Positions 9,139-20,286 are shown, counted from the stretch's first letter. The stretch: DNA of 64,000 nucleotides from RYN-230 sp963723595 (GCA_963723595.1 CAVRRQ010000006.1:1-64000); one strand, 5' to 3'. Notes: generated by a model not told the origin, from the sequence alone. A program made the numbers and translations.

Positions 9139-10262
9139 ATGATCGATGCTCTATCCGTGGGTGGCTGCGGGTGCGCATCATTACTGAACATGGTGATGAA
9201 AGCGCTGGGCTCTGACGGCGCGGGGCGGGCACCGTCAGCAGGCGCCGTGTTGCTGCCTGCGCGGGGAGTGACCCCGCTTGCCGCGGTGAGCAAGCGGATG
9301 CTGCTGGCCCTCGGGCTGCTCGCAGTCTCTACGGTGATCGTCTACCTGGGCCGTGACGGTTACCGGGATGCTGCTCATCCGGGACAGCCGCTGTCGGTTC
9401 TCGGTTGCGTGTACTACTCGACCGTAACGTTGTCGACGACGGGGTTCGGTGACATCGTCCCGGTCACCGCGACAGCCCGGCTGGTGAACACGGTGCTGAA
9501 CACGCCGATCCGCGTGATCTTCCTCATCCTGCTGGTGGGCACCACGCTTGAGGTGCTGGCTGAGCGGACACGGACAAGCTGGCGGATCAAGCGGTGGAGG
9601 TCGCGCGTGGCTGGTCAGACGGTCATCATCGGCTACGGGACGAAAGGCCGCAGCGTAATCAGGACGCTCGCCCAGTCCGGGCTGCCAGACGGGTCGGTCG
9701 TGGTCGTGGACGTGTCCGCGGAGACAGTAGCTGAGGCCAATGCCGCCGGGCTGGTCGCGGCCGGCGGGGACGGAACAAGGCAGAGCCTGCTTAGCCGCGC
9801 GGAGATCGGCAGCGCAGCCCAGGTCGTCATAGCCGTGAACCGGGATGACACGGCCGTGCTGATCGCTCTCACGGCTCGCCAGCTGAACCCGTCCGCAACA
9901 ATCGTGGCGGCGGTCCGGGAGGAAGAAAACCGGCAGCTGCTGCGCCAGAGCGGCGCCGCCCGCGTGGTGGTGTCCTCAGATGCGGCCGGGCAGATGCTCG
10001 CCATTTCCACCGTCCGGCCGGCCGCGGGCATGGTGATCGCCGACCTGCTGGATCGCGGCCGCGGCCTGGATCTCATCGAGCGGCCCGCGGCCGGGGCAGA
10101 GCTGGGCGCCCCGGCACGTGACGCAGCGGGAACAGTCATTGCGGTCGTGCGGGAGACGAGGTCCTGGCGTCCGACGACGCCAGGGGCGCCCCGCTGGCCG
10201 GCGGGGACCGGCTGATCCTGGTCAGCTCCCGTGCGCGGCCCGCGAGCCGGACCTCAGGCTAG
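9139..10262 (+). pseudogene. Two-TM potassium channel with RCK/TrkA-N domain, 3' frameshift
   Basis: Role: ligand-gated K+ channel or K+ export path in the membrane. Order: hydrophobic helix (MLLALGLLAVSTVIVYL), pore loop with selectivity filter TTGFGD at about residue 100, second helix (VIFLILLVGTTLEVL), then an RCK domain starting QTVIIGYGTKGRSVI (GxGxxG nucleotide site). The open frame ends at 10215; a one-base shift near 10150 restores RGDEVLASDDARG and DRLILVSS, the end of a TrkA-C-like domain, to a stop at 10262. The channel and RCK-N parts are intact, so it may still work with an altered tail. ATG 9199 is an alternative start. It sits 20 bp upstream of a Kef-type antiporter, suggesting a K+ export pair. 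Confidence 0.8.
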
Positions 10263-10282
10263 CCATCGTTAGGGGGTGAGAC

Positions 10283-11494
10283 ATGGCTATCTCGTTCAAT
10301 GGCGTCCTGATCATTGCCGCGGTGGCAGTGCTGGTCCCGGTGGTGCTCGGCTTCCTGCCGGTGCTGCCCGTGCCAGGCGCGGTAATGGAGGTGATCGCCG
10401 GGATTGTGATCGGCCCGTCGGTGCTCGGCTGGGTGCATATCGATGCGCCGGTCAAGGTACTGAGCGATCTCGGGCTGGGGATGCTGCTATTCCTGGCCGG
10501 CCTGGAAATTGACGTGGACGGCCTGCGGGGCGCACCGGGGCGGCTGGCGGGCCTGGCGTTTGCGGGCTCCGCGCTACTCGGCGTTGGCTGCGCGTACGCG
10601 CTGAGTGCGGCCAGCCCGGCCAGTCAGCCGCTGTTCCTGGCGATCGTGCTGATGTCAACGTCCGCAGGACTGCTGCTGCCGTTGCTGAAGGACGCAGGGC
10701 AGGAGGAGACGCGGTTCGGCCAGCTGGTGATGACAGCGGCTGCCCTCGCCGAGGTGGCCACGATTATGCTGCTGTCGCTGCTTTTCTCGGCAACCTCGAA
10801 AACCTCAGCCGACCGGGTTGCGTCACTCGCTATTTTCCTCGCACTGCTGGTGGTGTTCGGGCTCACCCTGGGCCGGGTGCGCCAGATGGCTGGCCTGGAG
10901 AGGCTGCTGGACCGGCTGGAAGACCGCAGCGCCCAGCTGCGGGTACGCGCCACGCTCACCCTGGCGCTGGCCTTCGGCGTGCTGGCCTACCGGTTCGGGT
11001 TCGCCTCAATTCTGGGCGCATTCGCGGCCGGCCTGCTGGTACGCATGATCGACATCACGGGCCACGCCCCGCACCCGCAATTCCAGACCAAGCTGCAGGG
11101 CATCGGATTCGGCTTCCTGATCCCCATCTTTTTCATCGCCACCGGCGTCCAGTTCGACTTGAAGGCCCTGACCGGCGACGCCGCGGCGATCGCGGAGGTA
11201 CCGCTGTTCCTCATCGCCTTTCTTGCGGTACGCGGCCTGCCCGCACTGCTGTATGCACGCTTCATCGGCACCCGCCACGCGATAGTCGCCGGCTTCATGC
11301 AGGCGACCACGCTCACCTTTGTGATCGTGGCGACCCAGATCGGGCTCGCAGCCCGGCTGATCTCCCCCACCACCAGCGCCTCACTGCTCACCGCCGGGCT
11401 GCTCTCAGCTGCCTTGTTCCCCGCCGTGGCCCTGCGGCTACTAGGTCCGCCGGGACCAGCCCGCGAACATGTCGGGCTGGAGGACACCGGCTAA
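10283..11494 (+). CDS. Kef-type monovalent cation/proton antiporter (CPA2 family)
   Basis: 403 residues with about 12 hydrophobic segments and no soluble C-terminal domain. The N-terminal PGAVMEVIAGIVIGPSVLG and LGLGMLLFLAGLEID motifs are characteristic of CPA2 Na+/H+ and K+/H+ exchangers; ALAFGVLAYRFGFASILGAF and FIATGVQFDL follow the usual core. It would exchange K+ or Na+ for protons across the cytoplasmic membrane. ATG 10283 is preceded by AGGGGGTGAG. The RCK channel just upstream makes a two-gene cation unit likely. The exact ion is not deducible. Confidence 0.88.
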   Translation: MAISFNGVLIIAAVAVLVPVVLGFLPVLPVPGAVMEVIAGIVIGPSVLGWVHIDAPVKVLSDLGLGMLLFLAGLEIDVDGLRGAPGRLAGLAFAGSALLGVGCAYALSAASPASQPLFLAIVLMSTSAGLLLPLLKDAGQEETRFGQLVMTAAALAEVATIMLLSLLFSATSKTSADRVASLAIFLALLVVFGLTLGRVRQMAGLERLLDRLEDRSAQLRVRATLTLALAFGVLAYRFGFASILGAFAAGLLVRMIDITGHAPHPQFQTKLQGIGFGFLIPIFFIATGVQFDLKALTGDAAAIAEVPLFLIAFLAVRGLPALLYARFIGTRHAIVAGFMQATTLTFVIVATQIGLAARLISPTTSASLLTAGLLSAALFPAVALRLLGPPGPAREHVGLEDTG

Positions 11495-11579
11495 TACTGC
11501 CAACAGCACTCAGGTGAGTGCATAGCCGTCTCGCTGGTCGCGGCAGACCCGGGCCAGCGGCGACAAGGCGGCCAACTCA

Positions 11580-14500
11580 GTCGATTCAGTGCCGGTGTTC
11601 AGCGCCCACTCCGGGGACCCGTGCTACTCCAGTTCTGGGTTCGGCTCGTCGGCCTGCGTGATGGCGTACCGGTGGAACCTGGACTACGTCACCGACCTGC
11701 ACGGCAACGCGATGTCGTACTACTACGGCCAGGACACCAACGCCTACGCCGAGAACGGCGCCACCTCCAGCGCTGCCAGCTACGTCCGCGACAGCCACCT
11801 GGATCATATCGACTACGGGTTCACCGACGGCAACGCCTACAGCGGCCACGCTCCCGACGAGGTGACATTCGCCACCGCGGACAGGTGCTTCGCCAGCTCC
11901 TGCGACCCGATCGGCTCTAACGCCGCGAACTGGCCCGATGTCCCCTACAGCCAGGACTACTGTGCCTCAGGCAGCTCCTGCCAGGTCACCGGGCCGACTT
12001 TCTGGTCCACCGTCCGGCTCAAGTCCATTACCACCCAGCAGTGGAACGGCACCGCGTACGTGCCGGCCGATTCCTGGGCGCTGGCCCAGCACTTCCCGGC
12101 CACTAACGACGGATCCAGCCCGGCGCTCTGGCTGGATTCGATCACCCGCACCGGAGCTGACGCCACCGCCGGGGGCAGCTCGGTCACGCTGCCCAAGGTC
12201 AGCTTCAGCGCCGTCGAGATGGGTAACCGGGTCAACCCGGCGAACTACCCGGCGCTGGACCGTTTCCGGATCGGCTCGGTCGCCACCGAGACCGGCTCTG
12301 TGATCGGCGTGGACTACGAGCTCGCGAACTCCTGCATGTCCCCGGACTCGCCCCCTTCAGATCCGTCGCAGAACACGTCCTCCTGCTTCCCGGTGTACTG
12401 GCAGCAGTTCACCCCCTCGACCGGCCCGGACTGGTTCAACAAGTGGGACGTCGCGTCCGTGTCGGTGTCCGACCCGACCGGGGGCTCACCCGGCCTGCAC
12501 ACCGCCTACACCTACAAGGGCGCGGCGTGGCATTACGACGACAACGAGCTGGTGATGCCCAAGTACCGCACCTACGGCCAGTGGCGCGGCTTCCAGGACG
12601 TGAAAACCTACACCGGCACCGGCACCGGCACCGACACCCCGACCGAGACCGACACTGCCTACTACCAGGGCATGAACGGTGACACCCTGCCCGGCGGCGG
12701 CACCCGGTCAGTCAGCCTCACCGATTCCCAGGGAGGCAGCCACACCGACGCCGGCCAGCTCGCCGGGAACGTGCTGGAATCCACCGGCTACAACTTCAAG
12801 GGCGGCCCCGTCGACCACTCGGCGATCGACTCCTACTGGGTGTCCGCGGCGGCGGCGACCCGCACCCGGTCCGGGCTGCCCAGCCTGACCGCCAACGCCA
12901 CCGGCCTGGTCGAGACCTGGACCCGGCAGGCGATCACCGACGGCGGGACCACCACGCTGGCGGAAAACCGAGACCGATACCAGCTATGACGCCACCCCCA
13001 CGGATGCGTTCTTCGGCCTGCCGGTGTATGTGTTCAGCCACGGGGACCTGTCCGATTCCTCGCAGCAGACCTGCACGGCCACCAGTTACGCCCCGGCGAA
13101 CACGTCGGAGAACCTGGCCGGGCTCCCGGCCGAAGTGGAGACCGACGCCCAGCCGTGCGGCGGCGCTAACCCGAACGGGGCCAGCGCGCCCGGGTCCGGG
13201 CAGGTCAACGCGCTCACTGTCCCCGCGAGCCTGTCCCGGCCCGCTGACGTGATCTCTGACACCCGCACCTTCTACGACAACGCTGCCCTGGCCGGGACCT
13301 GGCCGCAGCCCGCCAGCCCCGCCTGGCCGCAGGCCACCCCTGCCCTCGGTGACGTGTCCGCGGTCAGGCAGGCCACCGGCTACAGCAGCGGTGCCTTCAC
13401 CTACCAGACCCAGAGCGCCACCGTCTACGACTCCTACGGCCGCCCGGTCACCAGCTACGACGCGAACGGGAACAAGACCACCACCAGCTACACCATGACC
13501 AGCGGGGTCACCACTACCGAGAAGGTCACCAACCCGCTGAACCAGGCGACCAGCACCACGCTGGACCCGCTGCGCGGCATCCCGGTGTCGGCCACCGACC
13601 CGAACAGCATCACCACCACCCTGCACTACGACGGGCTGGGCCGCCTGATCGACGTGTGGGGCAACAACCGGCCTGCCAGCTCGGCCGCCAGCGACATTTA
13701 CAGCTATGCGGTGTCGGATACTGCGCCGACCGTGGTCACCACCCAGAAACTCCAGGAGGCCGGGTACGCCACCTCGACCACCTTGTACGACGCGCTGCTG
13801 CGGGTCCGCCAGACCCAGGACCCCACCCCGCAACTCGGGATCCTGGTCACCGACCACATCTACGACTCCCGCGGCTGGGAATGGAAAACCAACACCAGCT
13901 GGTGGGACTCCGGCGCCAGCCCCGGCTCGTCGATCGTCACCATCCCCGACAGCCAGGTCCCCGACCAGACCGAAACGGCGTTCGACGGCCTGGGCCGCCC
14001 GGTCCAGGTCACCTCCTACGACAACTCCACGGTCAAATCCACCACCTATCACGCCTACTACGGGGACCGGGTCACCACCGTGCCCCCGGCCGGCGGCACC
14101 CCCACCTCCACCGTCACCGACGCGCTCGGCCGCACCACCGAGCTCGATTCCTACACCTCACAGCCTGCGGTGTCCTCTGGCACGTCCGGCGGGATCACCA
14201 CGGTGTCAATCACCGGCGGCACCACCCAGGCCACCGCCTACTCCTACAACCACCGCGGTGAGCTGTCCGACGTCAAAGACGCCGCCACCGGGGAGGACTG
14301 GTCCCGGGCCTACAACCTGCTCGGCCAGGTGACCGGCACCACCGACCCCAACTCCGGCACCACGTCGAACAGCTACGACGGCAACGGCAACCTCACCGGC
14401 ACCACCGATGCCGACGGGCACGCCCTCACCTACACCTACGACCCGCTGAACCGCAAAACCGGCGAGTACGACGGGCCGTCCACCGCCTCGCCGCAGCTGG

Positions 14501-16783
14501 CGTCCTGGGCCTACGACAACTCCAACAATGTCTCCGGCGTCACCGACCCCATCGGGCACCTGACCACCGAGATCTCCTACTCCGGCACGAACGCCTACAC
14601 CATCCAGCAGAAAGGCTTCAACGTCTTCGGCGAGTCACTCGGCGAAACCGACACCCTGCCCGCCGCCGAAGGCGCCCTGGCGGGCAGCTACACCCTGACC
14701 CACACCTACACCGCCACTATCGGGCTGCCCTTCCACGACGCCTACCCCGCCTCACCCGGCGGCGCGGCGCTCCCCGCGGAGACGGTCGGCTGGACCTATG
14801 TCCCGGGGTTCCCCCTGCCCAACGGGATGGGCGGCAGCATCAACACCTACGTCCCGGACGTCACCTACACCGCGTTCTCCCAGGTCGCCCAGGAAGAAGT
14901 CGGGACGTCCAGCAACGCCTACATCACCAGCACCTACGACCCGCACACCGGCAACCTCACCGACACCCAGGTGAAGAACACCGCCGTCTCTGCCACCCCG
15001 TTCGATGACACCGCCTACACCTACGACCCGGCCGGGAACATCACCGCCCAGACCGACACCCGCAACGGTACCCAATCCGAGACGCAGTGCTTCGGCTACG
15101 ACACCCTCGACCGGCTCACCCAGGCGTGGACCGCCACCGACAACTGCGCCGCCAGCCCCGCGGGCAACGGCGGGTCGACTGTGGGGGACCAGATCAGCGG
15201 CGGCGCGTATTGGACGACCTGGAAATACGACCCGCTCGGCGACCAGAACACCCAGACCCAGCACTCCGTCACCGGCGGCGCCGACACCGCCACCAGCTAC
15301 ACCTACAACGGCAACGGAACCAGCCAGCCCAACACCCTGACCTCGTCCAGCACCACCGGGCCCTCCGGGTCTGCGACCGCCGGCTACACCTACGACCCCG
15401 ACGGCAATACGCTCACCCGCAGCCTGCCCGCCGGGAAGCAGACCCTGACCTGGACCCACGACGGGAAACTGGCCACCGGCACCACCAGCGGCGGCACCAC
15501 AAGCTACCTCTACGACGCCGACGGCAACCTGCTGCTGCAGAAAGACCCCGGCCAGACCACTGCCTACCTGTTCGGCGGCGCCCAGCAACTCACCCTCAAC
15601 ACCGGTACCAGCGCGGTCACCGGCACCCGGTTCCTGGGCCCTGCCCGGCGGCGGGCTAGCGGTGCGCACCGGTGCAGGCACGGCCTACAGCTTCGAGATC
15701 ACCGACCAGCACGGCACCAGCCTGCTCACCCTCGACCACACCGCCGCCAACCCGGCCTGGCGGCAGTACACCCCCTACGGCGCCCCCCGCGGCCAGGCCC
15801 CCTCGTCCTGGCCCGACACCCACGCCTTCCTCGGCAAACCCGCCGACACTAACACTGGCCTGGACATCATCGGTGCTCGCCAGTACGACCCCGCCACCGG
15901 CCGGTTCCTTTCCGTCAACCCTGTCCTGGACACCTCCAGCCCGCAGACCCTCGCCGGCTACAACTACGCCGCGGGCAACCCCGTCACCCAAGCCGACCCC
16001 ACCGGCCTGTGTCCCTCCACCCAATGCGGCGGCGTGCCTCAGCCTGGCCCCCGCGGCCACCGCCGCATCCAGCAGCCATATACGCCTTGCACCACCAACT
16101 GCTGGACCCCGCCCGTCAGCGCCGGGCCAGGCCAGGGCGGCGAACAGGTCTCCGGTCCCGGCTCCAGCCCTGTGCCCGACGTCCACCCCGTCGCCGCCCA
16201 CTACGCCGCTGACACGCAGCCTGGCAGCGTGGTCGCTCCAGGCTGCAACCAGTTCCTGTTCAAAGACGGAGGCTGTCCCAGCGAACGCGGAGCCGCCGGA
16301 ACCACCCCCCAGGAAGTCAGGCAAAGCGCTCTCGGCGCGCTGGGAATCGTGGCGGGCTCGATCCCCATCTTCGACCTCCTCGGCCTCGCCATCGGTGGCG
16401 CCGAAGAAGCTGGAGCAGAGTCAGGGTCGCTGAGCGGGTCTGCCCTCGCACGCTCAGGTTTCAACGCCGAGCAGCGAGTCGAGCAGAACATAGGTGTAGG
16501 TCGGAACGTCGGTGTAGGGCGTACGACCATCCCAGGTAGTGGCCCTGGTGGCTTCCGCGTGCCTGATTTCAACCCCACGCTCACGGTCGCCGCCCGTGGC
16601 TCCGTGGTTGAAGTCAAGGATGTGGCTCAGCTATCAGCCACGCCCCAGCTTCGGGATCTGGTCAGCTATGCTCAGGGGCAGGGTGTTCCACTAGAGATCT
16701 TCACTAATGCGAATCTTCCAAGCTCAGGAGAATTGTTCAGTTGGATCCAATCCGGTCAAGTAACAATTAGCCCGATTCCATGA
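11580..16783 (+). pseudogene. RHS/YD-repeat polymorphic toxin, 5'-truncated and frameshifted, with restriction-endonuclease-fold toxin tip
   Basis: Three frames join into one protein: 11589-12965, then to about 15645, then 15662-16783. The shifts are an extra A near 12965 and a missing base near 15643. The start lacks a signal peptide and the usual N-terminal region, so the 5' end is lost. YD repeats are abundant (LHYDGLGRLIDVWG, YTYDPLNRKTGEYDG). The core ends with GARQYDPATGRFLSVNPVLD and NPVTQADPTG. The tip, from about 16440, contains FRVPDFNPTL, GSVVEVKDVAQLS and TPQLRDLVSYAQGQG; the D...ExK pattern is that of REase-fold nuclease toxins (Tox-REase-7-like). The stop overlaps the immunity gene start (ATGATG at 16780). 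In intact form it would be a secreted or surface nuclease toxin for contact killing. Confidence 0.85.
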
Positions 16784-17625
16784 TGCCTCGATTTGCAGAA
16801 TCTGACCTCGACTGTGAGATGGTGTTCGACCGATATCTCGGAATCGATGATACTCTCAACGCGCTGCAGGAGGCGCTAGTTGCCCTCGCCCCAAGATGGG
16901 TGCCCAATCTGAGGGTCTGGAGAGGGCCGAGAGATCAGCGGCCCATAAACACACAACAAAAAGGAGCACTGAGTACCGCAGTCATGGCGTGTGCCGCGGA
17001 GCGGGGCCCTACATACCAAGCTCTTGTTGACCAGCATGGTGCTCCCCCGTTCGGAAGGTTGGCGGGCTCGGCCGAACTGCGTGGCTCCGGCCCGGATCTG
17101 GTGGTCGTGGTGTCGGTGGACACGATGGTGGCGAGCCCTCTCGGGGCTAGGTGGCAGCTCGGTAACCGGATCGCGCTCCAGGTGCGTCGCCCCAGGGTAG
17201 GCCGGGTGCCGAGTGGGACGTGGCTGTTCGAGGCCTTCGGGTGCCTGTGCGCGAATTTGTTGCCAGCGTGGGGGTGGGCGGGTCATCCGGGTGAGTACTG
17301 GGCGAAGGTCATGAGTGATCCACCGCGCGTCGAGGCGGTCGGGCGTGATTTCGGGCAGTTTCTGCCCGGCGTTTTCTGGCTTAATTTCTTTGGCAGCCGC
17401 TATCGTGAGCTAATCGGCGACGATCGACTTCGGTCGGCTCCTGCTGAAAAGGTGATGCCGCTCGATGGCGGTACGCTCATCGAGATTGCGGGCGACCCTC
17501 CCTCATGGGATTCACCGGAGTATGCTGCCAACGAACAAAGGATTCGGAGTCATCTCGGCACCGAGCTGTTTTTCTCAAAGGGTGAGCCTGAGCGGCTTAC
17601 TATAGCCCCCGACTGGGACGCGTGA
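16780..17625 (+). CDS. Immunity protein for the RHS toxin (Imm52-like)
   Basis: 281 residues, starting with ATG 16780 inside the toxin stop codon, so it is translationally coupled to the toxin. Motifs such as RYLGIDDTLNALQEALVAL, FWLNFFGSRY and GTLIEIAGDPP resemble the Imm52 family found next to REase-fold toxins. It has no signal peptide or membrane segment, so it should act in the cytoplasm by binding the nuclease tip. Base composition looks less GC-rich than the RHS body, as expected of an exchangeable toxin/immunity cassette. The family name is a motif-level guess; the immunity role rests on position. Confidence 0.7.
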   Translation: MMPRFAESDLDCEMVFDRYLGIDDTLNALQEALVALAPRWVPNLRVWRGPRDQRPINTQQKGALSTAVMACAAERGPTYQALVDQHGAPPFGRLAGSAELRGSGPDLVVVVSVDTMVASPLGARWQLGNRIALQVRRPRVGRVPSGTWLFEAFGCLCANLLPAWGWAGHPGEYWAKVMSDPPRVEAVGRDFGQFLPGVFWLNFFGSRYRELIGDDRLRSAPAEKVMPLDGGTLIEIAGDPPSWDSPEYAANEQRIRSHLGTELFFSKGEPERLTIAPDWDA

Positions 17626-17683
17626 ATTACCTAGAAGTCAGGAGCCGCGCCGCTTCTGCCACAGAAGACGGAGCGAGAGCGGC
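17626..17683. other. Start of the short spacer after the immunity gene
   Basis: No gene. It leads into the duplicated RHS junction sequence described separately. Confidence 0.3.
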
Positions 17684-17721
17684 GCTGCCGGGAACCACCC
17701 CCAGGAAGTCAAGCAAAGCGC
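17684..17721 (+). repeat. Duplicate of the RHS core/toxin junction region
   Basis: These 38 bases align with 16292-16329 inside the RHS gene with two mismatches and two one-base length differences in homopolymers. In the RHS gene the segment encodes GTTPQEVRQSA just before the toxin tip. Here it encodes GTTPQEVKQSA followed at once by TAG. It looks like the stub of a displaced older toxin tip. Confidence 0.7.
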
Positions 17722-17768
17722 ATAGCCGCCGCAGGGATCCTGCGGGAGCAATTGTCAAGACCTGTGGA

Positions 17769-18185
17769 TTACGTTTCCGGGCCGGCCTCGGTGAGGTCGT
17801 CGAAGAACTGGGCGACGTCGTAGTTCGCGATCAGGCGGGCAAGACCGGCTGGGGTCTGCCCTGTGTTGTTCCGGTGCCGGGGGTCGGCTCCGTGGTGGCG
17901 TAGCAGCCGGATGAGCCCGCCCCGCCCGCGACTGTTAAATACGGCCGTGAACAGCGGCGTGTTCCCATAGATGTTGACAGCGTCCACCCGGGCCCTGCCA
18001 GCGAGCAGGATCGCGGCCGCCGAGATGGCTCCTTCCTGGGCGGCAAGGTGCAAAGCGGTGAAGCCCAGCCGGTCAGGAACGTTGGGGTCGGCGCCCTCGG
18101 TGAGCAGCGCGCTGACGGCATCAGCGTCATCGGCCAGCGCGGCGTAGTGCAGCGGGGTCCGGCCCCGTGCATCGATACCGGCCAC
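17769..18185 (-). CDS. Ankyrin-repeat protein
   Basis: 138 residues with about three to four ankyrin repeats: GRTPLHYAALADDADAVSAL, GFTALHLAAQEGAISAAAIL, GNTPLFTAVFNS and GQTPAGLARLIANYDVA. There is no signal peptide. An in-frame stop lies just upstream of the GTG start at 18185. The gene converges on the RHS immunity gene. Ankyrin proteins beside polymorphic toxins often serve as immunity proteins or adaptors, so a link with a displaced toxin is plausible but unproven. Confidence 0.8.
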   Translation of the reverse strand: MAGIDARGRTPLHYAALADDADAVSALLTEGADPNVPDRLGFTALHLAAQEGAISAAAILLAGRARVDAVNIYGNTPLFTAVFNSRGRGGLIRLLRHHGADPRHRNNTGQTPAGLARLIANYDVAQFFDDLTEAGPET

Positions 18186-18278
18186 GTCAGGCCGCTACCT
18201 CGCCAGGTCGTTCGATAAGCCTGCCGCCGGTGAAGGTCGCTCCGGCCCGGACCAGGGCGATCCTGGCAGGGCGCGCGC

Positions 18279-18833
18279 TCACTGGGCTAGCTGATCGGCG
18301 ATGAGGTAGGCGCCGAGCAGGACCAGGGCGATCCCGGCGGCCCGCTCGGTGCGCTCACGCCAGCGCTCACCGATCCGGGCTCCGATCCCCAGGCCAAGTT
18401 GCGCGGCTGCGAAGGCCTGGACGGCGATGGCCACGATGACGGCGCTGACGGGCAGGTGAGCCAGGCCGATGGTGAATCCGATGGCCAGCTCGTCCAGGCT
18501 GATACTGAGGCCGAACGCTATGAGCGCCAGACCGCGGCTGGTGGTGATGCGGCTGGCCTTGTCCTCCTCGTCCTTATCGCCTGCTAGCACCATCCAGGCT
18601 CCGATGGCGATCACGGCGGCACCGGCCAGGTAACCGGCGGCCTGGCCGATCCCGCGGGCTAGCGCGGTGCCCAGGCCCAGGCCGATGAGCGGCATCCCGC
18701 CCTCGAAGAGCACGAAGACCAGCGAGATGCGAAGCCGCTGCCGCGCACTGATCGCCTGGCCCGCTCCGAGAGCGGCGGCCACCGCGAAGGCGTCCAGGCC
18801 CAGCGGAAGCACGAAAGCCAGCAGCTTCAGCAC
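18279..18833 (-). CDS. mntP: MntP-family manganese efflux pump
   Basis: 184 residues with six hydrophobic segments. The paired motifs PLGLDAFAVAAALGAG near the N-terminus and GLSISLDELAIGFTIGLAHL in the second half match the internally duplicated MntP (DUF204) family with membrane-embedded aspartates. The expected role is Mn2+ export across the cytoplasmic membrane. The start is GTG 18833; the ribosome site is weak. It is divergent from a CDF-like transporter with only about 60 bp between them. Confidence 0.86.
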   Translation of the reverse strand: MLKLLAFVLPLGLDAFAVAAALGAGQAISARQRLRISLVFVLFEGGMPLIGLGLGTALARGIGQAAGYLAGAAVIAIGAWMVLAGDKDEEDKASRITTSRGLALIAFGLSISLDELAIGFTIGLAHLPVSAVIVAIAVQAFAAAQLGLGIGARIGERWRERTERAAGIALVLLGAYLIADQLAQ

Positions 18834-18852
18834 CGGTTCAGGCTCTCACGGG

Positions 18853-18874
18853 CCTCCGGTCTTTTTTCCGGAGG
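18853..18874. promoter_or_regulatory. Inverted repeat in the mntP/CDF divergent promoter region
   Basis: CCTCCGG at 18853-18859 and CCGGAGG at 18868-18874 form a perfect 7-bp inverted repeat around TCTTTTTT. It could be an operator for metal-responsive control of both genes, or a small hairpin covering the CDF ribosome site (GGAGG). Confidence 0.4.
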
Positions 18875-18893
18875 TGGCTTGCCAGACTGGGCT

Positions 18894-19489
18894 GGTGACC
18901 TTTGCCGATAGCCCGCAAGGCGCTCTGCTGCGCCGGGGGTTTGCGCTGGAGTACGTGACGCTGGCCTGGAACGTCGCCGGGATCGTCGTGCTGGCGGTCG
19001 CGGCTGCCGCGGCCCGGTCGGTGGCGCGCGGGGTTCGGCCTGGACTCCCTGATCGAGATCGGCGCGTCCACGGTAGTGATCTGGGAGCTGTCGGCCGCGG
19101 CGCCGATCGCCAGCGCGGGGGGCCTGCGGCTGATCGGGTACGCGTTCGCGGCCCCGGCGGTCTACCTTCTGGTGCAGTCCACGGTGGTGCTGGCCGCCGG
19201 GTATCACCCGCGGCACTCCGCGCTCGGTATCGCCTGGACCGCGATGACCGCCGCGGTGATGTTCGCGCTGGCGTCGGGGAAGGCCCGGACCGGCCGGGCT
19301 CTGGGCAACCCCGTGTTGCGCACCGAGGGCCGGGTCACGATGATCGACGGGATTCTCGCCGCCGCCGTGCTCCTGGGCCTGGTGCTGAATGCCGGGCTCG
19401 GCTGGTGGCAGGCCGATCCTGCCGCCGGGTACATCCTCGTCTACTACGCCGCCCGCGAAGTACGGGAGATCTTCACCGCACATCATTAA
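18894..19489 (+). pseudogene. Cation-transporter-like membrane protein (CDF family), frameshifted
   Basis: The frames 18894-19020 and 19022-19489 join by removal of one G near 19020. The restored protein (about 198 residues) has LRRGFALEYVTLAWNVAGIV, then FGLDSLIEIGASTVVIWEL, AYLL-type hydrophobic stretches and VTMIDGILAAAVLLGLVLNA, consistent with the membrane half of cation diffusion facilitators. The soluble C-terminal CDF domain is absent, as in many actinomycete homologues annotated only as cation transporters. Divergent pairing with mntP suggests metal handling. Confidence 0.65.
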
Positions 19490-19559
19490 GACAACAATCG
19501 TCGCTGACCCAGGCCGAAGGTCTCGTTGCCTGGCGCAATTACCAGGCACCGGCTGTGAG

Positions 19560-20002
19560 CCTGGCGACCGGGTGCGCCGCGATCTCACCCGTCGTCAGGC
19601 CTTGGCATACAGCGACAAGACGATCTCATCGACACTGTTCAGCCGCCGCTGCCCCTTCTTCACGATCTGCGGCCCGGACGTCCCGGCCCGGGCCCGCGGC
19701 ACATCGATCTCCATCTGGCCGGTGCTGCCGGTCAGCACCGTCTCTGGCCGGCTGCCGTTCCGGACGTTGCCCGACCCGGCGCCCTGGCCGGCCGGGTCGT
19801 GCTTCTCCTAGCCCAGGTGCCCGGTGATCTCCTCGTTCAGCGCGGTCTCGATCACGGTCTTGGCCAGCTGCTTCAGCAGGCCGCCCGGGCCGGTCAGCGA
19901 CAGGCCCTGTTTCCGGCCAGCCGCACCAGCTCCTTCGCGGCCGCCTCCTCAGCGGTCGGCTCCGGCCGCTGCTTCTTGTCAGCCGTCCAGTGTCGCGGTC
20001 AC
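19560..20002 (-). pseudogene. IS256 (Mutator)-family transposase remnant
   Basis: Reverse-strand reading from GTG 20002 gives MTATLDG, then in shifted frames KKQRPEPTAEEAAAKELVRL, LLKQLAKTVIETALNEEITG, a stop in place of the next Tyr, QGAGSGNVRNGSRP, GQMEIDVPRARAGTSGPQIV and LNSVDEIVLSLYAK. This is the conserved N-terminal third of IS256 transposases. The DDE catalytic region is missing, and several stops and shifts are present. Confidence 0.72.
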
Positions 20003-20286
20003 CACGGCACCTTTCCCGCCGGGCCGGGCGGTAACGGAGGGCAGTGCGCGGGGCAAGATGACTGTGCGGCTAAATCGGAGCCGGACAGCCTGCGTGCGCA
20101 CTTTTCCAGTGGGTTGCCTCGCAGTGCATGGTGCAGATGCAGTCACGGCCAGCCCAGCCAACGGATATGGATGCCGGGCCGATCGAGTATTCCGTTCCCC
20201 GGTGGGATGACGTAAGGTCCGCTGCAGTTACGGGCAGCGGTCCGGGGGTCGGTCGGGCCGGTGTGCAGGCGTCAGGAGGTACTTGT

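Noticed and set aside
11586..16324. Long Gly/Val-rich reverse-strand frames opposite the RHS gene
   Set aside because: Mirror frames of the YD repeats; the plus strand has the RHS motifs.
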